A stretch of 64,000 nt of DNA from Saprospiraceae bacterium (GTDB lineage Bacteria; Bacteroidota; Bacteroidia; Chitinophagales; Saprospiraceae), in NCBI GenBank assembly GCA_016715405.1, contig JADKAE010000012.1, forward strand, positions 124,001-188,000, in the 5' to 3' direction. A program made the position numbers and the translations under genes. The notes beneath the pieces are model-generated. The model did no database searches. It saw only the letters and a program-made list of their open reading frames with translations, and was not told the origin of the DNA. Numbering within the stretch: the first letter of the stretch is position 1; each line of letters starts with the position of its first letter. Positions 28,032 through 37,700 of the stretch are shown one piece after another.

Positions 28032-28693
28032 TCAGGCCTGCTTTTTTAACAGCGATTGTTCTAAACGAGGCGATTTTAATATCTTAGGCGCCAGCCAATA
28101 CCATATTACCGCAATAGCTACGCCCATAATAGCCCCCAGATACACATCCTTCAAAAAGTGCTGAATAAGATATATTCTGGAAAAGCCGACGAGCAGCGCA
28201 ATCAGAAAAAGAAGGCGCCTAAGCCTTTTTCAGGCAAACTAAATGCCAGAAAAGCAAAAATAGCAAATGCCGACATGGTATGCCCCCGATGGGAAACTGG
28301 TTAATCCCCCGTGCATAGCCACACCCGTAACCGGATCGATTTGATCGAGCAATCCGGCATTTTAAAAAATAAAAAGGGGCGTTCATGTGCAAAAAACTGC
28401 TTGGAAATGCCACTGGCAAGAATCACGGTTATACCTAAAAGCGGCACTGCCGCGGCATGGCGATATTTGACAAATAATAATATTATCAGAGCCGGTATAT
28501 AGATGTAAGCTTCTCCCAGCATGGTCGCAAACCGGAAAAAGGCATCGCCAAAATCAGACCGGTACTGGTTGACAAACAGGATGTCGGCTCCCTGGTCGAT
28601 GAGTGCAAGCATAACGGCCCCAACCAAAAGAAAACCCACAAAAAGCGAATGGAAATAAGGATTATTGTTCCACAGTTGTTTTACCACGTTCAT
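28032..28693 (-). CDS. PAP2-family membrane phosphatase (three frameshifts)
   Basis: A type 2 phosphatidic acid phosphatase-like enzyme, probably acting on lipid phosphates such as undecaprenyl or phosphatidylglycerol phosphate. All three PAP2 motifs can be recovered: KQFFAHERP (K-x6-RP) in the intact part, PSGHTMSAF after correcting the G run near 28287, and SRIYLIQHFLKD (SR-x5-H-x3-D) after correcting near 28216. A further break lies near 28364. About six hydrophobic helices flank these. The reconstructed end is KSPRLEQSLLKKQA at 28032. Its start overlaps the lptG-like 3' end by 32 bases. Confidence 0.83.
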
Positions 28694-30274
28694 ATTTTCT
28701 TATCCACATGCTTATATACGCGCGAATTGCACTTAAGTTGACCACTTTGGAGTCATTCATCGCTTTATAAGTCAAAAATAGTCCAATAGGGAATAATATG
28801 GCACAGGGTAACCACGCGGCTGCGGCTGCGGGAATGACGAAGGTTTCGGCAATTTTGCGGCAAAAAATAGTCAGCACAACAAATAGCATAAAGAAGATAA
28901 TAGACACCAAAATGGGATATCCGAAGCCCCCTTTGCGAACGATAGCCCCCATAGGCGCGCCTATAAACACAAAAATAAAGCAAACCACCGCCATGCTGAA
29001 TTTCGTCCAGAGCTCGAAGATGTGTTTGGCCTCAGCTTCGCGGATGGAATCGATAGACCGGGAGGCTGATTCTGCCTGATTGAGCACACCGCGGGTCAGG
29101 GTTTTTGCTTTGCTGCTAATTTCTTTCCTGTCGCGCAAGCCGAAACTGCGGTAGAATCCATTTTCCGCTTTCAGGCTGTCGGCATTTTGCTCGTAAATCC
29201 GATAGGGCAAGGGGTTGTGAAGAGCTGCTTTATTGGCCAAAGCAGTTGCGGGGATTGACTGGATGTCTCTTTCCGGCCTTGAGGCGGCGATAGTCCTTAC
29301 AGTATCCGGCTGGTATGCGTTTTCGGTGGGGGTATTGTCTTTAGAAGCCTCAAGCAGACTATCTGGCGTGATATAATGGAAATAGGCGTTAAAATTATTC
29401 GAAAAACTTTCCCTGCGGTTGGATATCCTGATACGAATAGAGTCTATGGCCACGCGAAGTTGGCCGCTGCTCATCATGGTCCGGTTTTGTTTGAAAAGTT
29501 CTTCGTTTGTGCGGTTGAGGTCAAATTCACTGAGGTCAAATATTTTGGTCCAGTGCTTAAACGATGTACGCACAAACGGAAAACCCTTATTATTGGCTGC
29601 GTTGCCGGGCTGCACCTCGATATACTGGTGTCCGTCAGTGAGCCGCATAACGAAATAGCGATCATCTTCCAGTGAATACATCTCCCCGCTTTTGGCAGTT
29701 ACCACACTTAGGCGGTTGCGACTTGCCTCATTGTGGTCGTATATCAATACATCTTCAATCGTGCGGCCGTCGCTTTTTTTATTCCCAATGTGAATGGCCT
29801 GTCCCTGAAAGTCCTCGTTGAATACGCCCTCGTCAATGCGCAGACTGGGCTTTTGGCGCTGAATATCGTACATGCGCGAGCCAAACTTCCAGGTTGGCAA
29901 TGGAATCAGGTTATTGGAACAGATATAGGAAAATACGGCCGTGAAAGCGCCAAAGACGATGAGCGAACTCATTACCCGTATCAAAGACACACCTGCTGAT
30001 TTGAAAGAGGACAATTCGTAGTATTCAGCCAGGTTGCCGAGTACCATGACGGAGGAGATCAGTATGGCCAAGGGAAGTGACATGGGTATCAACGCCACGC
30101 ACCGGTATGCCAGTAACTCTATCAGCAAAAAAATCCCAAACCTTTGCCTGCAATATCGTCGATATATAACCACAGCGTTTGCATCAACAATACAAACATG
30201 GCTATCATAAAAGTGACAACAAAAGGTGGAATAAAACTGCTGATGACCAGCCGGTCCAATTTCTTCATGCCCAT
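28662..30274 (-). CDS. LptF/LptG family permease (one frameshift)
   Basis: This is a membrane component of the ABC system that extracts lipopolysaccharide from the inner membrane. The gene begins at ATG 30274 or 30268 (MKKLDRLVISSFIPPFVVTF), and a break at the A run 30127-30133 leads into LLIELLAYRCVALIPMSLPL and ISSVMVLGNLAEYYEL, typical of LptF/LptG. Six helices in two groups of three flank a large periplasmic region (about residues 105-400). That region is longer than in E. coli, with a low-complexity insert around TPTENAYQPDTV. The joined length of about 537 residues suits Bacteroidota YjgP/YjgQ proteins. F or G cannot be decided. Confidence 0.88.
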
Positions 30275-30288
30275 TCAGGTTCCTGCTG

Positions 30289-30296
30289 CAAAGATA
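30289..30296 (-). promoter_or_regulatory. predicted -7 box of the lptF/G-like gene
   Basis: TATCTTTG on the minus strand, preceded by AGCGC as at the trxA and molybdenum hydroxylase promoters, lies 15 bases upstream of the first start codon. No convincing TTG element is seen at 19 bases. Confidence 0.35.
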
Positions 30297-30449
30297 GCGC
30301 TATAACGCCAGTTGGTAGAATAAATTACCGCGCATTTGCAGTTCTTTCACATTTTGAAAAAAAATTGGACAACCGCTGTAACATCCTGCCAATTGAATCG
30401 TCGAGTTATGGAAAGCGAGATAATCGCAGCATAGTAATCACCCGAGCGT

Positions 30450-30962
30450 ATGAGCCTGCAATATTTTAAGCAGCACATATTTCCTGTTAAAGACAAGCTT
30501 TACCGCTTTGCCTATCGCTTGCTGGGCAACGCAATGGATGCCGAAGATGTGGTACAGGAAGTGTTTCTTAAAATATGGAAGAAGCAGGAAGAATGGGCGG
30601 CTATTGAAAATATGGAGGCCTGGTGTATGACGATGGCCAAAAATGTGAGCATCGACAAATTGCGGAATGCAAAAAGGTTTTCAGGAGAAAGTATCGACCT
30701 GGCAGGTGATAAAACTGCGGACTATACTAATCCCCACGACAATGCCGCTTACGCCGACCTGTCTGTGCTGCTTAGAAAAGCCATCGATAATCTGCCCGAA
30801 AAACACAAGATGACTATTTACCTGCGCGATATCGAAGGGCTGAGCTACCAGGACATAGCCGATATCATGCAAATACCCCTGAATCAGGTGAAAATCACCC
30901 TCTTCAGGGCCAGAAATCTGATTAAAGAAACCATGCTCAAATCGGAAGCATATGGATTATAG
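30450..30962 (+). CDS. ECF RNA polymerase sigma factor
   Basis: The intact 170-residue ECF sigma factor has region 2 (LYRFAYRLLGNAMDAEDVVQEVFLKIW, here residues 17-44) and region 4 (YLRDIEGLSYQDIADIMQIP, then NQVKITLFRARNLI). Its last codons overlap the start of the next gene by 11 bases (TATGGATTATAG), a classic coupling of a sigma factor with its membrane regulator. Two DUF4252 proteins follow. In Bacteroidota such modules respond to envelope conditions, but the signal here cannot be deduced. Confidence 0.93.
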   Translation: MSLQYFKQHIFPVKDKLYRFAYRLLGNAMDAEDVVQEVFLKIWKKQEEWAAIENMEAWCMTMAKNVSIDKLRNAKRFSGESIDLAGDKTADYTNPHDNAAYADLSVLLRKAIDNLPEKHKMTIYLRDIEGLSYQDIADIMQIPLNQVKITLFRARNLIKETMLKSEAYGL

Positions 30963-31427
30963 GTATATCACTGCTTTGTTGGAACGCTATTTTCTGGCAG
31001 AAACCACGCTGGAAGAGGAGCAGGTTTTAGCGGATTATTTTCAAAAGAAGACGTACATGTTTCTTTAAAAGATTATAAACCCCTCTTCAACTTGTTTAGG
31101 GAAGAGCGCCAAATTGAACTGCCCGCTACTTTTGAACCCAGGTTTATGCTACCTGAGCAACCTGCCAGGTCTACACGCCTGCGCTTTTTGCGATTTGCAG
31201 TTCGGGTCGCGGCGGTTCTCCTTTTTATGTTCGGTATGTATAAATTGTACGTGCCCGCGCCCGCGCCTGCCACAAAAGAAAGCGCGGCGATCGACTGGTC
31301 GAAATACGAACCGGAAACACCTGAAGAAGCCTTCCGGATAACGCGCTCAGCGATGCTGCGTCTATCTACGGAAATCAACAAAGGCGCGGCCGCGGCCGCT
31401 AAGGAAGTAGACAAAATCAATCACTAA
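30952..31427 (+). CDS. putative anti-sigma factor, single-pass membrane protein (one frameshift)
   Basis: It starts at ATG 30952 inside the sigma factor gene (MDYRYITALLERYFLAETTLEEEQ). This N-terminus is of the kind found in Bacteroidota anti-sigma and sigma-associated membrane proteins (xxLLExYFxGETSLEEE). One lost A in the run 31043-31046 interrupts it; restored, it reads DYFQKEDVHVSLKDYKPLF. A single transmembrane helix is near residue 80 (FAVRVAAVLLFMFGMYKLYV), followed by a periplasmic tail rich in alanine and lysine. Total length is about 159 residues. The anti-sigma role is inferred from coupling, topology and the N-terminal motif. Confidence 0.75.
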
Positions 31428-31474
31428 TCACCTGACTGTTTTTCTTAATTTTTTCATTCAAAAAGAATACAATA

Positions 31475-31975
31475 ATGAAACGTTTGCAATGGATATTAGT
31501 CATTGCCCTGCTGCCTGTTGCCGCTTCGCTGCAAGCACAGGCCAACGCTATCGAAAAGTACTTCTCGCAGTATGTGGAAGACGACCGGTTTAGCGTGGTG
31601 TACATCAGCTCCAGGCTGTTAAATATGATGAAAGACGCCGATATCGAAGATTTCGACGACGAGGAGTCGAAAGTCATCATGGAAATCGCCAAGGACCTGA
31701 AAGGCCTCCGCATTCTCTCTACCGACGTGACACCCGACAAGTTTTATAAGGAGGCCAAAGAAAAAATTAATACCTCGGAATACGAGGTGTGGATGACTGT
31801 GCGCGATAAAGACGGCGATAATGTGGAGTTCCTTGTAAAAGAAAACAAGGAGAAAAAGATCGAGGAATTGCTCATGCTGATTTCGGGCGACGAGTTTATG
31901 CTACTCAGCTTTGTGGGCAATATCGACCTCGATAAGGTGTCAAAACTCGCCGATGAAATAGAAAAAGACAAGTAA
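31475..31975 (+). CDS. DUF4252 domain-containing protein
   Basis: This 166-residue exported protein has a signal peptide (residues 1-22, ending SLQAQ). The rest matches DUF4252: IEKYFSQYVEDDRFSVVYIS, then KDLKGLRILSTD, and the C-terminal IEELLMLISGDEFMLLSFVG. The charge is strongly acidic/lysine-rich. It is the third gene of the sigma-factor module and is 14 bases from a paralogue. Family function is unknown. It is probably periplasmic and a regulon member or sensor of the sigma factor. Confidence 0.88.
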   Translation: MKRLQWILVIALLPVAASLQAQANAIEKYFSQYVEDDRFSVVYISSRLLNMMKDADIEDFDDEESKVIMEIAKDLKGLRILSTDVTPDKFYKEAKEKINTSEYEVWMTVRDKDGDNVEFLVKENKEKKIEELLMLISGDEFMLLSFVGNIDLDKVSKLADEIEKDK

Positions 31976-31989
31976 ATAACACCCTCATC

Positions 31990-32517
31990 ATGAAATCACT
32001 CCTGCTTTTGACCTGTTTTTTGCTGATTGGCATATCGCCGCTATTTTCACAGGCTGATCCCATTCGGCGTTTTTTCAATCAATACAAGGATTACGACGAT
32101 GTAACCCACGTCAAACTACAAGGATGGCTGCTCAAGATAGCCTCGCGGCATGCCGACGACGACTCTGCTGAGAAATTGCTGAGAAAGATCAGCCACCTGC
32201 GCATTATGACGATGGAAAATGGCAGCCTGGTAACCCCGGCTTCTTACAATCAACTACTCAGAGAGGTTAGAGACCAGTCATTCGAAGACCTCCTGCAACT
32301 TAGAGAAGGCAGCGAACGCATCGATATGCTGTTCAAGGAAAAAAACGGCGAGATAACCGACGTTTTGCTCTTGATCAGCGGCGAAGACGAGTTTATGCTG
32401 CTAAACCTCGAAGGACGCCTGAAATTCAGCGACCTGAATGACCTGGATATTGAAGTGGAAGGCGGTGATTATTTTAAGAAAATACCCGAAGAAAAGGCCA
32501 TGTTGCCCAAAGCGTGA
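31990..32517 (+). CDS. DUF4252 domain-containing protein, second copy
   Basis: A 175-residue paralogue of the preceding protein, with its own signal peptide (residues 1-20, ending PLFSQ). The shared landmarks are PIRRFFNQYKDYDDVTHVKL, ISHLRIMTMEN and a strikingly similar C-terminal segment, DVLLLISGEDEFMLLNLEG. Divergence elsewhere is large, so this is an old tandem duplication. The gene ends just before the third octamer-array hairpin, which probably terminates the whole operon from 30450. Confidence 0.88.
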   Translation: MKSLLLLTCFLLIGISPLFSQADPIRRFFNQYKDYDDVTHVKLQGWLLKIASRHADDDSAEKLLRKISHLRIMTMENGSLVTPASYNQLLREVRDQSFEDLLQLREGSERIDMLFKEKNGEITDVLLLISGEDEFMLLNLEGRLKFSDLNDLDIEVEGGDYFKKIPEEKAMLPKA

Positions 32518-32526
32518 TGGCGATCT

Positions 32527-32587
32527 TTTACGACTTTACGACTGTATGCGTTAATAGTCCTACAGTCGTAAAGTCGTAAAGTCCCAC
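32527..32587. repeat. octamer-array palindrome, locus 3
   Basis: A 20-base perfect inverted repeat (32527-32546 with 32561-32580, 14-base loop) lies between convergent gene ends. The left side has two TTACGACT units (32528-32543). The right side has AGTCCTAC AGTCGTAA AGTCGTAA AGTCCCAC (32556-32587), ending one base before the pepP stop codon. It is the longest and most exact of the three arrays and could terminate transcription in both directions. Confidence 0.8.
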
Positions 32588-32588
32588 C

Positions 32589-34012
32589 TCAGCTCACCAG
32601 CAGCGGAAAGTGCGCCTTGCGAACTTCCTCCACCTCTGCGATAGTTTTGGGTATCGGATTTCCCAAAATGCGATGGCTGGTAGCGGTGATGAGTACGTTA
32701 TCCTCGATCCGGACACCTCCAAAATCGCGGTAAGCCTGCAATTTATCGTAGTTAATGAAATCTAAGTATTTGCCTTGTTGTTGCCACAAATCCATCAACT
32801 CGGGGATGAAATACACGCCGGGTTCCACTGTTAGCACAAAGCCGGGCTGCAGCGCTCTGCCCAGTCTGAGCGATTTGAGGCCAAACTGTATGCTCCGCTC
32901 CAACTCACCGGCATATCCCACGTATTGCTCGCCCACGTCTTCCATATCGTGTACGTCGAGCCCCAGCATATGGCCGAGGCCATGCGGGAAAAACAAAGCA
33001 AAGGCGCCGCTGGCGATAGCTTCGTCGGTATCGCCTTTCATCAATCCCAGTGATTTGAGTCCTTCTACCATTACCCGTGCGCTGAGCAGGTGCACGTCGT
33101 AGTAACGCACCCCCGGCTTGAGGGCATCTATTGCGCTGAGCTGCATCTGAAGCACGAGGTTGTAAATATCCCGTTGCCGGGAGGTGAAAGTGGGATCTAC
33201 AGGAAACGTGCGCGTAATGTCGCCCGCATAAAACATATGGCTGTCGGCGCCAAAATCACCCAATACCAGCTTGCCGCTGGTGAGTGTATTGCCGTGATAG
33301 TGGTTGTGCAGCGTTTGGCCGTTAATAGTCAGGATAATCGAATAGCCGGGTTGCGTGCCATGGGCTTGTGCAATACCTGCCGCAATTCCCGCCAGGGCGG
33401 CTTCCGTGATGCCCGGTTTGGCGGCTTTCATCACCGCCAGATGCATATCGCCGGTAAAATTCACGGCTTTTTCCAGCTCGGCCACTTCCTCGTCCGATTT
33501 GATGTTGCGCTGGGCAACAATAGCTTTGATAAGCGATTCGGAAACACCGGCAGCAAGTTGATCTACCGGCGTATCCAGCCAGCGGCTCAGCCTGATGCTG
33601 TTGTCGCCCCGGTAAGGAGGAAGATAGTGGATCTTGCGTTGCCCGGCTTTTGCAGCTCGCAGCTTATCCGTCAATGCGGCGTATGGGGCTGTATGAGAAA
33701 CACCGATTCGATGTGCCAACTCGGCCATCGAAGGCTGAGGCCCATCCACACGATATATTCAACGCTTAGATCGTCGCCGTATAATGTGGTTGTATTTTCA
33801 TCAATATCGATTACCAACGCCAAGCCAGGCTGAGAAATACCCGCAAAATAGAGGAAATGGCTGTCTTGCCGGAAAGGGTAGGTATTATCGAGGTAATTCA
33901 TCGGGCTGTCGTCGTTGCCCGGCAATAAAACAATACCGCTGCCAACCTCTTTTTGCAATCGGGCCCTGCGGGCTGCATAGGTGGCGGCACTAAAAAGATG
34001 ATTATTTATCAT
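32589..34012 (-). CDS. pepP: Xaa-Pro aminopeptidase, M24B family (one frameshift)
   Basis: Aminopeptidase P removes N-terminal residues that precede proline, using two metal ions. The N-terminal creatinase-like domain is in 33744-34012 (MINNHLFSAATYAARRARLQ, YPFRQDSHFLYFAGI). It joins the rest at GGCCC 33739-33743, where one base is missing, to give MGPQPSMAELAHRIG. Metal ligands are all visible: aspartates in LGDFGADSHMFYAGDITRTF, histidine in FPHGLGHMLGLDVHD, and glutamates in LTVEPGVYF and VRIEDNVLI. Joined length is about 474 residues. It overlaps the bifunctional nuclease gene by 11 bases. Confidence 0.92.
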
Positions 34013-34574
34013 GTGTTCTTCGCTTTAACTCATCTCGTATCTCCGCAGCGCGCTCGTATTCTTCTTTGCCTAGCGCATCTTCGAGCATTTCAAGCAATTT
34101 GTCGTAGTTGATGCTATCGAGCGATGCTTCCGGATTGGAAAGACGTGGAGTAACCGGCGCCTCTTCCAGCGCGATGCCTGCTTCATCCAATATGGCTGCA
34201 TTGGCATAAATCGGACATCCAAATCTGACGGCCAGTGCTATAGCATCCGAGGTGCGGGCATCCAATTCAAATATTTCCCCATTCTCTTTAACGCAAACCA
34301 GCATGGCATAAAAAACGCCTTCTTTTAGTTCGGAAACAATAACTTCCTGCAATTGGACGCCCAATGCAACTAATGCGTTTTTGAATAAATCGTGCGTGAG
34401 CGGTCTGTTTGGTTGTATGCTTTCGATGGCAATAGCAATGGCTTGTGCTTCGAACCCCCCAATAACTACCGGCAACCGTCTTGTGCCGTCTTCCTCTTTT
34501 AATACTACGACAAAACTATTGGGCTGTGATTCACTATTGGCAATCGCCACAATATGCATTTCTATTTTATACAT
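34002..34574 (-). CDS. bifunctional nuclease family protein with a UVR-like tail
   Basis: The 190-residue protein has a DUF151/BFN domain in residues 1-135 (RRLPVVIGGFEAQAIAIAIE, RPLTHDLFKNALVALG, ARTSDAIALAVRFGCPI). Known members act as RNase and DNase. After a linker the last 40 residues (YDKLLEMLEDALGKEEYERA, then AEIRDELKRR) match the UvrB/UvrC (UVR) interaction motif. This combination is regular in Bacteroidota. The start codon of pepP lies inside its 3' end, so the two genes form one unit. Confidence 0.9.
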   Translation of the reverse strand: MYKIEMHIVAIANSESQPNSFVVVLKEEDGTRRLPVVIGGFEAQAIAIAIESIQPNRPLTHDLFKNALVALGVQLQEVIVSELKEGVFYAMLVCVKENGEIFELDARTSDAIALAVRFGCPIYANAAILDEAGIALEEAPVTPRLSNPEASLDSINYDKLLEMLEDALGKEEYERAAEIRDELKRRTHDK

Positions 34575-34768
34575 AGCCTTGCCTCTTCTTTGGTCTTATT
34601 TCAGAACACCTTCAGGTAGGATACGGTTGTAGCTTTCACCCCCTGATTAAGGCTGAAGTGTGTATTTCCTTCGCAAGATAATGAATTGTGTAATAAGCCG
34701 CAATTTTGTATAATTGTCCTTTTATGGTATTTTTAAAGCACAATTCTAAAACCCTCCAAATCACACAT

Positions 34769-37700
34769 ATGTGTATTCGAGCCTTTCTTTTTGTGTGGCT
34801 GGGTTGCCATGTTAGCGGCTTATTTGCCCAACCCGATGCGAAAGCCGTTATGAGGTATCCAGCGCTGAGCCCCGACGGCGCAACACTGGCATTTTGCTAC
34901 CAGGGAGATATCTGGACGGTACCTTCTTCCGGAGGAAAAGCCACCCGCCTCACTGTCCACGCTGCCTACGAGAGCCACCCACACTGGAGCCCCGACGGCC
35001 AATCAATCGCCTTTCAGGGTAACCGGTTTGGCAATAACGATATCTTTGTGATGAGCGCTTCCGGCGGAACGCCCAAGCGACTTACCCATTTTTCCGTTAA
35101 TGACGAAAATCCTAAATGGGATACCGCCGGGCGCATTTTGTTTAATTCCCGTCGTTATTATGCTTCCGTAGAACGCGCTCCTGAGATGATGACGGTTTCG
35201 TCTGAAGGAGGCACGCCCTACCGCCGTTCCGACGCGCTGGGCAATGCGCCCTGTCCCTCGCCCGATGGCCGCTGGCTGGCCTTCGAATACGGATCGTGCC
35301 CGGCTAACAGGGAAGCCTATCAGGGACCCGCACAACGCGATATTTGGCTGCAGGACACACAAACCGGCGATTTGCAACGCCTCACTACTTTTGAGGGCCA
35401 GGATGTTCAGCCGCTTTGGGCAGGTCCCTCTGCGTTGTATTTCCTGAGCGCCCGTAGCGGTCGCTACAATCTGTACCGGCAGCCTATTCAAAATGGCCGG
35501 GCAAATGGCGAACCCGTTGCTTTAACCCGCTTTACCGACGAAGGTATACGCTATTTCAGTGTGAGCGCAGATGGCGCGCATATCGTTTTTGAAAAAGGCG
35601 CGGATTTGCACTATCTGTCTCCAACTTCAACAAGTGAATCCAAACTATTGAATATTGATGTAAAAAGTGATGAACGTTTCGATCCCTACAAAATACAAGC
35701 GCTAAGCGATAAAGCTACCGACTTTTCGCTTTCTCCCAATGGGAAATACATCGCTTTTACGGTTCGCGGAGAAATATTTATTACCCAGGCCAATAAAGAA
35801 AAACGTTATTGCGTGCCGGTTTCCAAACACGCTTTCAGAGACCAATCTCCACTGTGGCTGTCCGATTCTACGCTGTTGTTTTTATCCGATAGAAATGGCA
35901 ACAAAGACCTGTATTTGGTCAAATCGGCTGATGAGTCTACTTCTGATCTCTTTCGTGCACTCCGCCTGGATATCCAGCCCCTCACCGACACTCCCGAACA
36001 GGAATCCCAGCCGGTTTTATCTCCCGATCGCAAGCGAATTGCCTTTGTAAAGGATAAAGGCCGATTGGTAGTAGCGGATATAGATAGCAAAGGGAAAATG
36101 ACAAACCAGCAAACCCTGCTGAACGGTTGGAGCACTCCCGAAGGCGTGGCCTGGAGCCCCGATGGCAATTGGCTGGCCTATGCCCAGGACGATCTCGATT
36201 TTAACAAGGAGATCTACATCCATGCAGCAGATAACAAAAGCAACCCCGTCAACGTAAGCCTTCACCCACGCGTGGATGAATCCCCGGTATGGAGCGCCGA
36301 CGGCAGTAAATTAGCATTCCTCTCCAAGCGCAACAACGATAACGCCGACGTCTGGTTTGTATGGCTAAAAAAAGTCGACTGGGAAAAAACCAAACGAGAT
36401 GGGGAGGATAAAGAAGACGAACCCGTCGTAAAAAAAGATACCAGCGCATCCAAACCAGTTGTTATCGATTTTGATGACATTTACAAAAGACTCGTACAAG
36501 TCAGCAGCTTGCCGGGCAACGAGGCAAGCGCCATGATCTCAAAAGACGGCCATACCTTCTATTTCTCTACCAATCGGGGCGACCGTCAGATGCAGGCCGG
36601 CAAGCGCAGCCTGATGAGCATTAAATGGGACGGAAGTGATCTCACCACTATCCTCGACGATAAAGCGCTATCGATGCTCCAATGGGATAAGGATTTGAAA
36701 AATATGATTGCACTGGATGAGAACGGAAAGCTAACCAAAATTGAACCCGGCATAAAAAAAGCGGATAACATCCCATTTGAGGCAAAAATGGTGATCAATT
36801 ATGCCGAAGAACGCAAACAGGTTTTTGAAGAAACCTGGCGGGAACTTAATGCAGGTTTTTACGATCCACAATTCCACGGCCAGGACTGGCAGGCGCTTCG
36901 CAAAAAATACGAACCCCTTGCGCTTGCTTCCTCTACTACACAGGATTTTCAGTTTTTTGTTAATGAAATGCTGGGCCAGCTCAATGCAAGCCATATGGGA
37001 TTTACCAGCCCCAACCCCGAAGAACTGCAGGTGGAAAAAACCGGCTGGCTGGGCATTGAAGTCACGCCGGTGAACCAGGGAGTCAAAGTGGAACGCGTAG
37101 TCCCTGACAGCCCCGCCGACAGAAATGACAGTAAACTTTATCCCGGCGATATCATTACTGCCGTAAATGCTGTCCCCGTTTCCGCTAATGTGAACTTTTA
37201 CAGCCTGTTGAACGGCACCATCAACGAACGAACCCTGCTGGAAGTGCAAAATGCCAAAGGCCAACGTCGCGATGTGGTGATTCGCCCCGCAGAAGCATTG
37301 GGCGATCAGTTCTACGATGAATGGGTGGCGGAACGCAGAAAACTGGTCGACAAGTGGTCGGCAGGCAAGCTGGGGTATATCCATATCCGCGGCATGAACT
37401 GGCCCAGTTTTGAACGTTTTGAACGCGAACTCACTGCAAGTGGACAAGGCAAGGAAGGGCTTCTTATAGACGTGCGGTATAACGGCGGCGGCTGGACTAC
37501 CGATATGCTGATGACAGTGCTGAATGTACAGCAGCATTCCTATACGATCCCCCGCGGCGCCGCCAGGGATCTGGATAAGGAAAATAAGCAGTTTTACGCC
37601 AATTATCCTTTTGGCGAACGACTGCCTTTCCCGGCACTTACCAAGCCTTCCGCTGCGCTTTGCAACCAGGATAGCTACTCTAATGCCGAGATATTTTCAC

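Noticed and set aside
33090..33833. 247-codon frame on the plus strand opposite pepP
   Set aside because: Antisense to the metal-binding domain of aminopeptidase P. The family residues are all on the minus strand.
36731..37537. 268-codon frame on the minus strand within the tricorn-like gene
   Set aside because: It is antisense to the PDZ and peptidase region, which is conserved on the plus strand, and it has no signal or motif.
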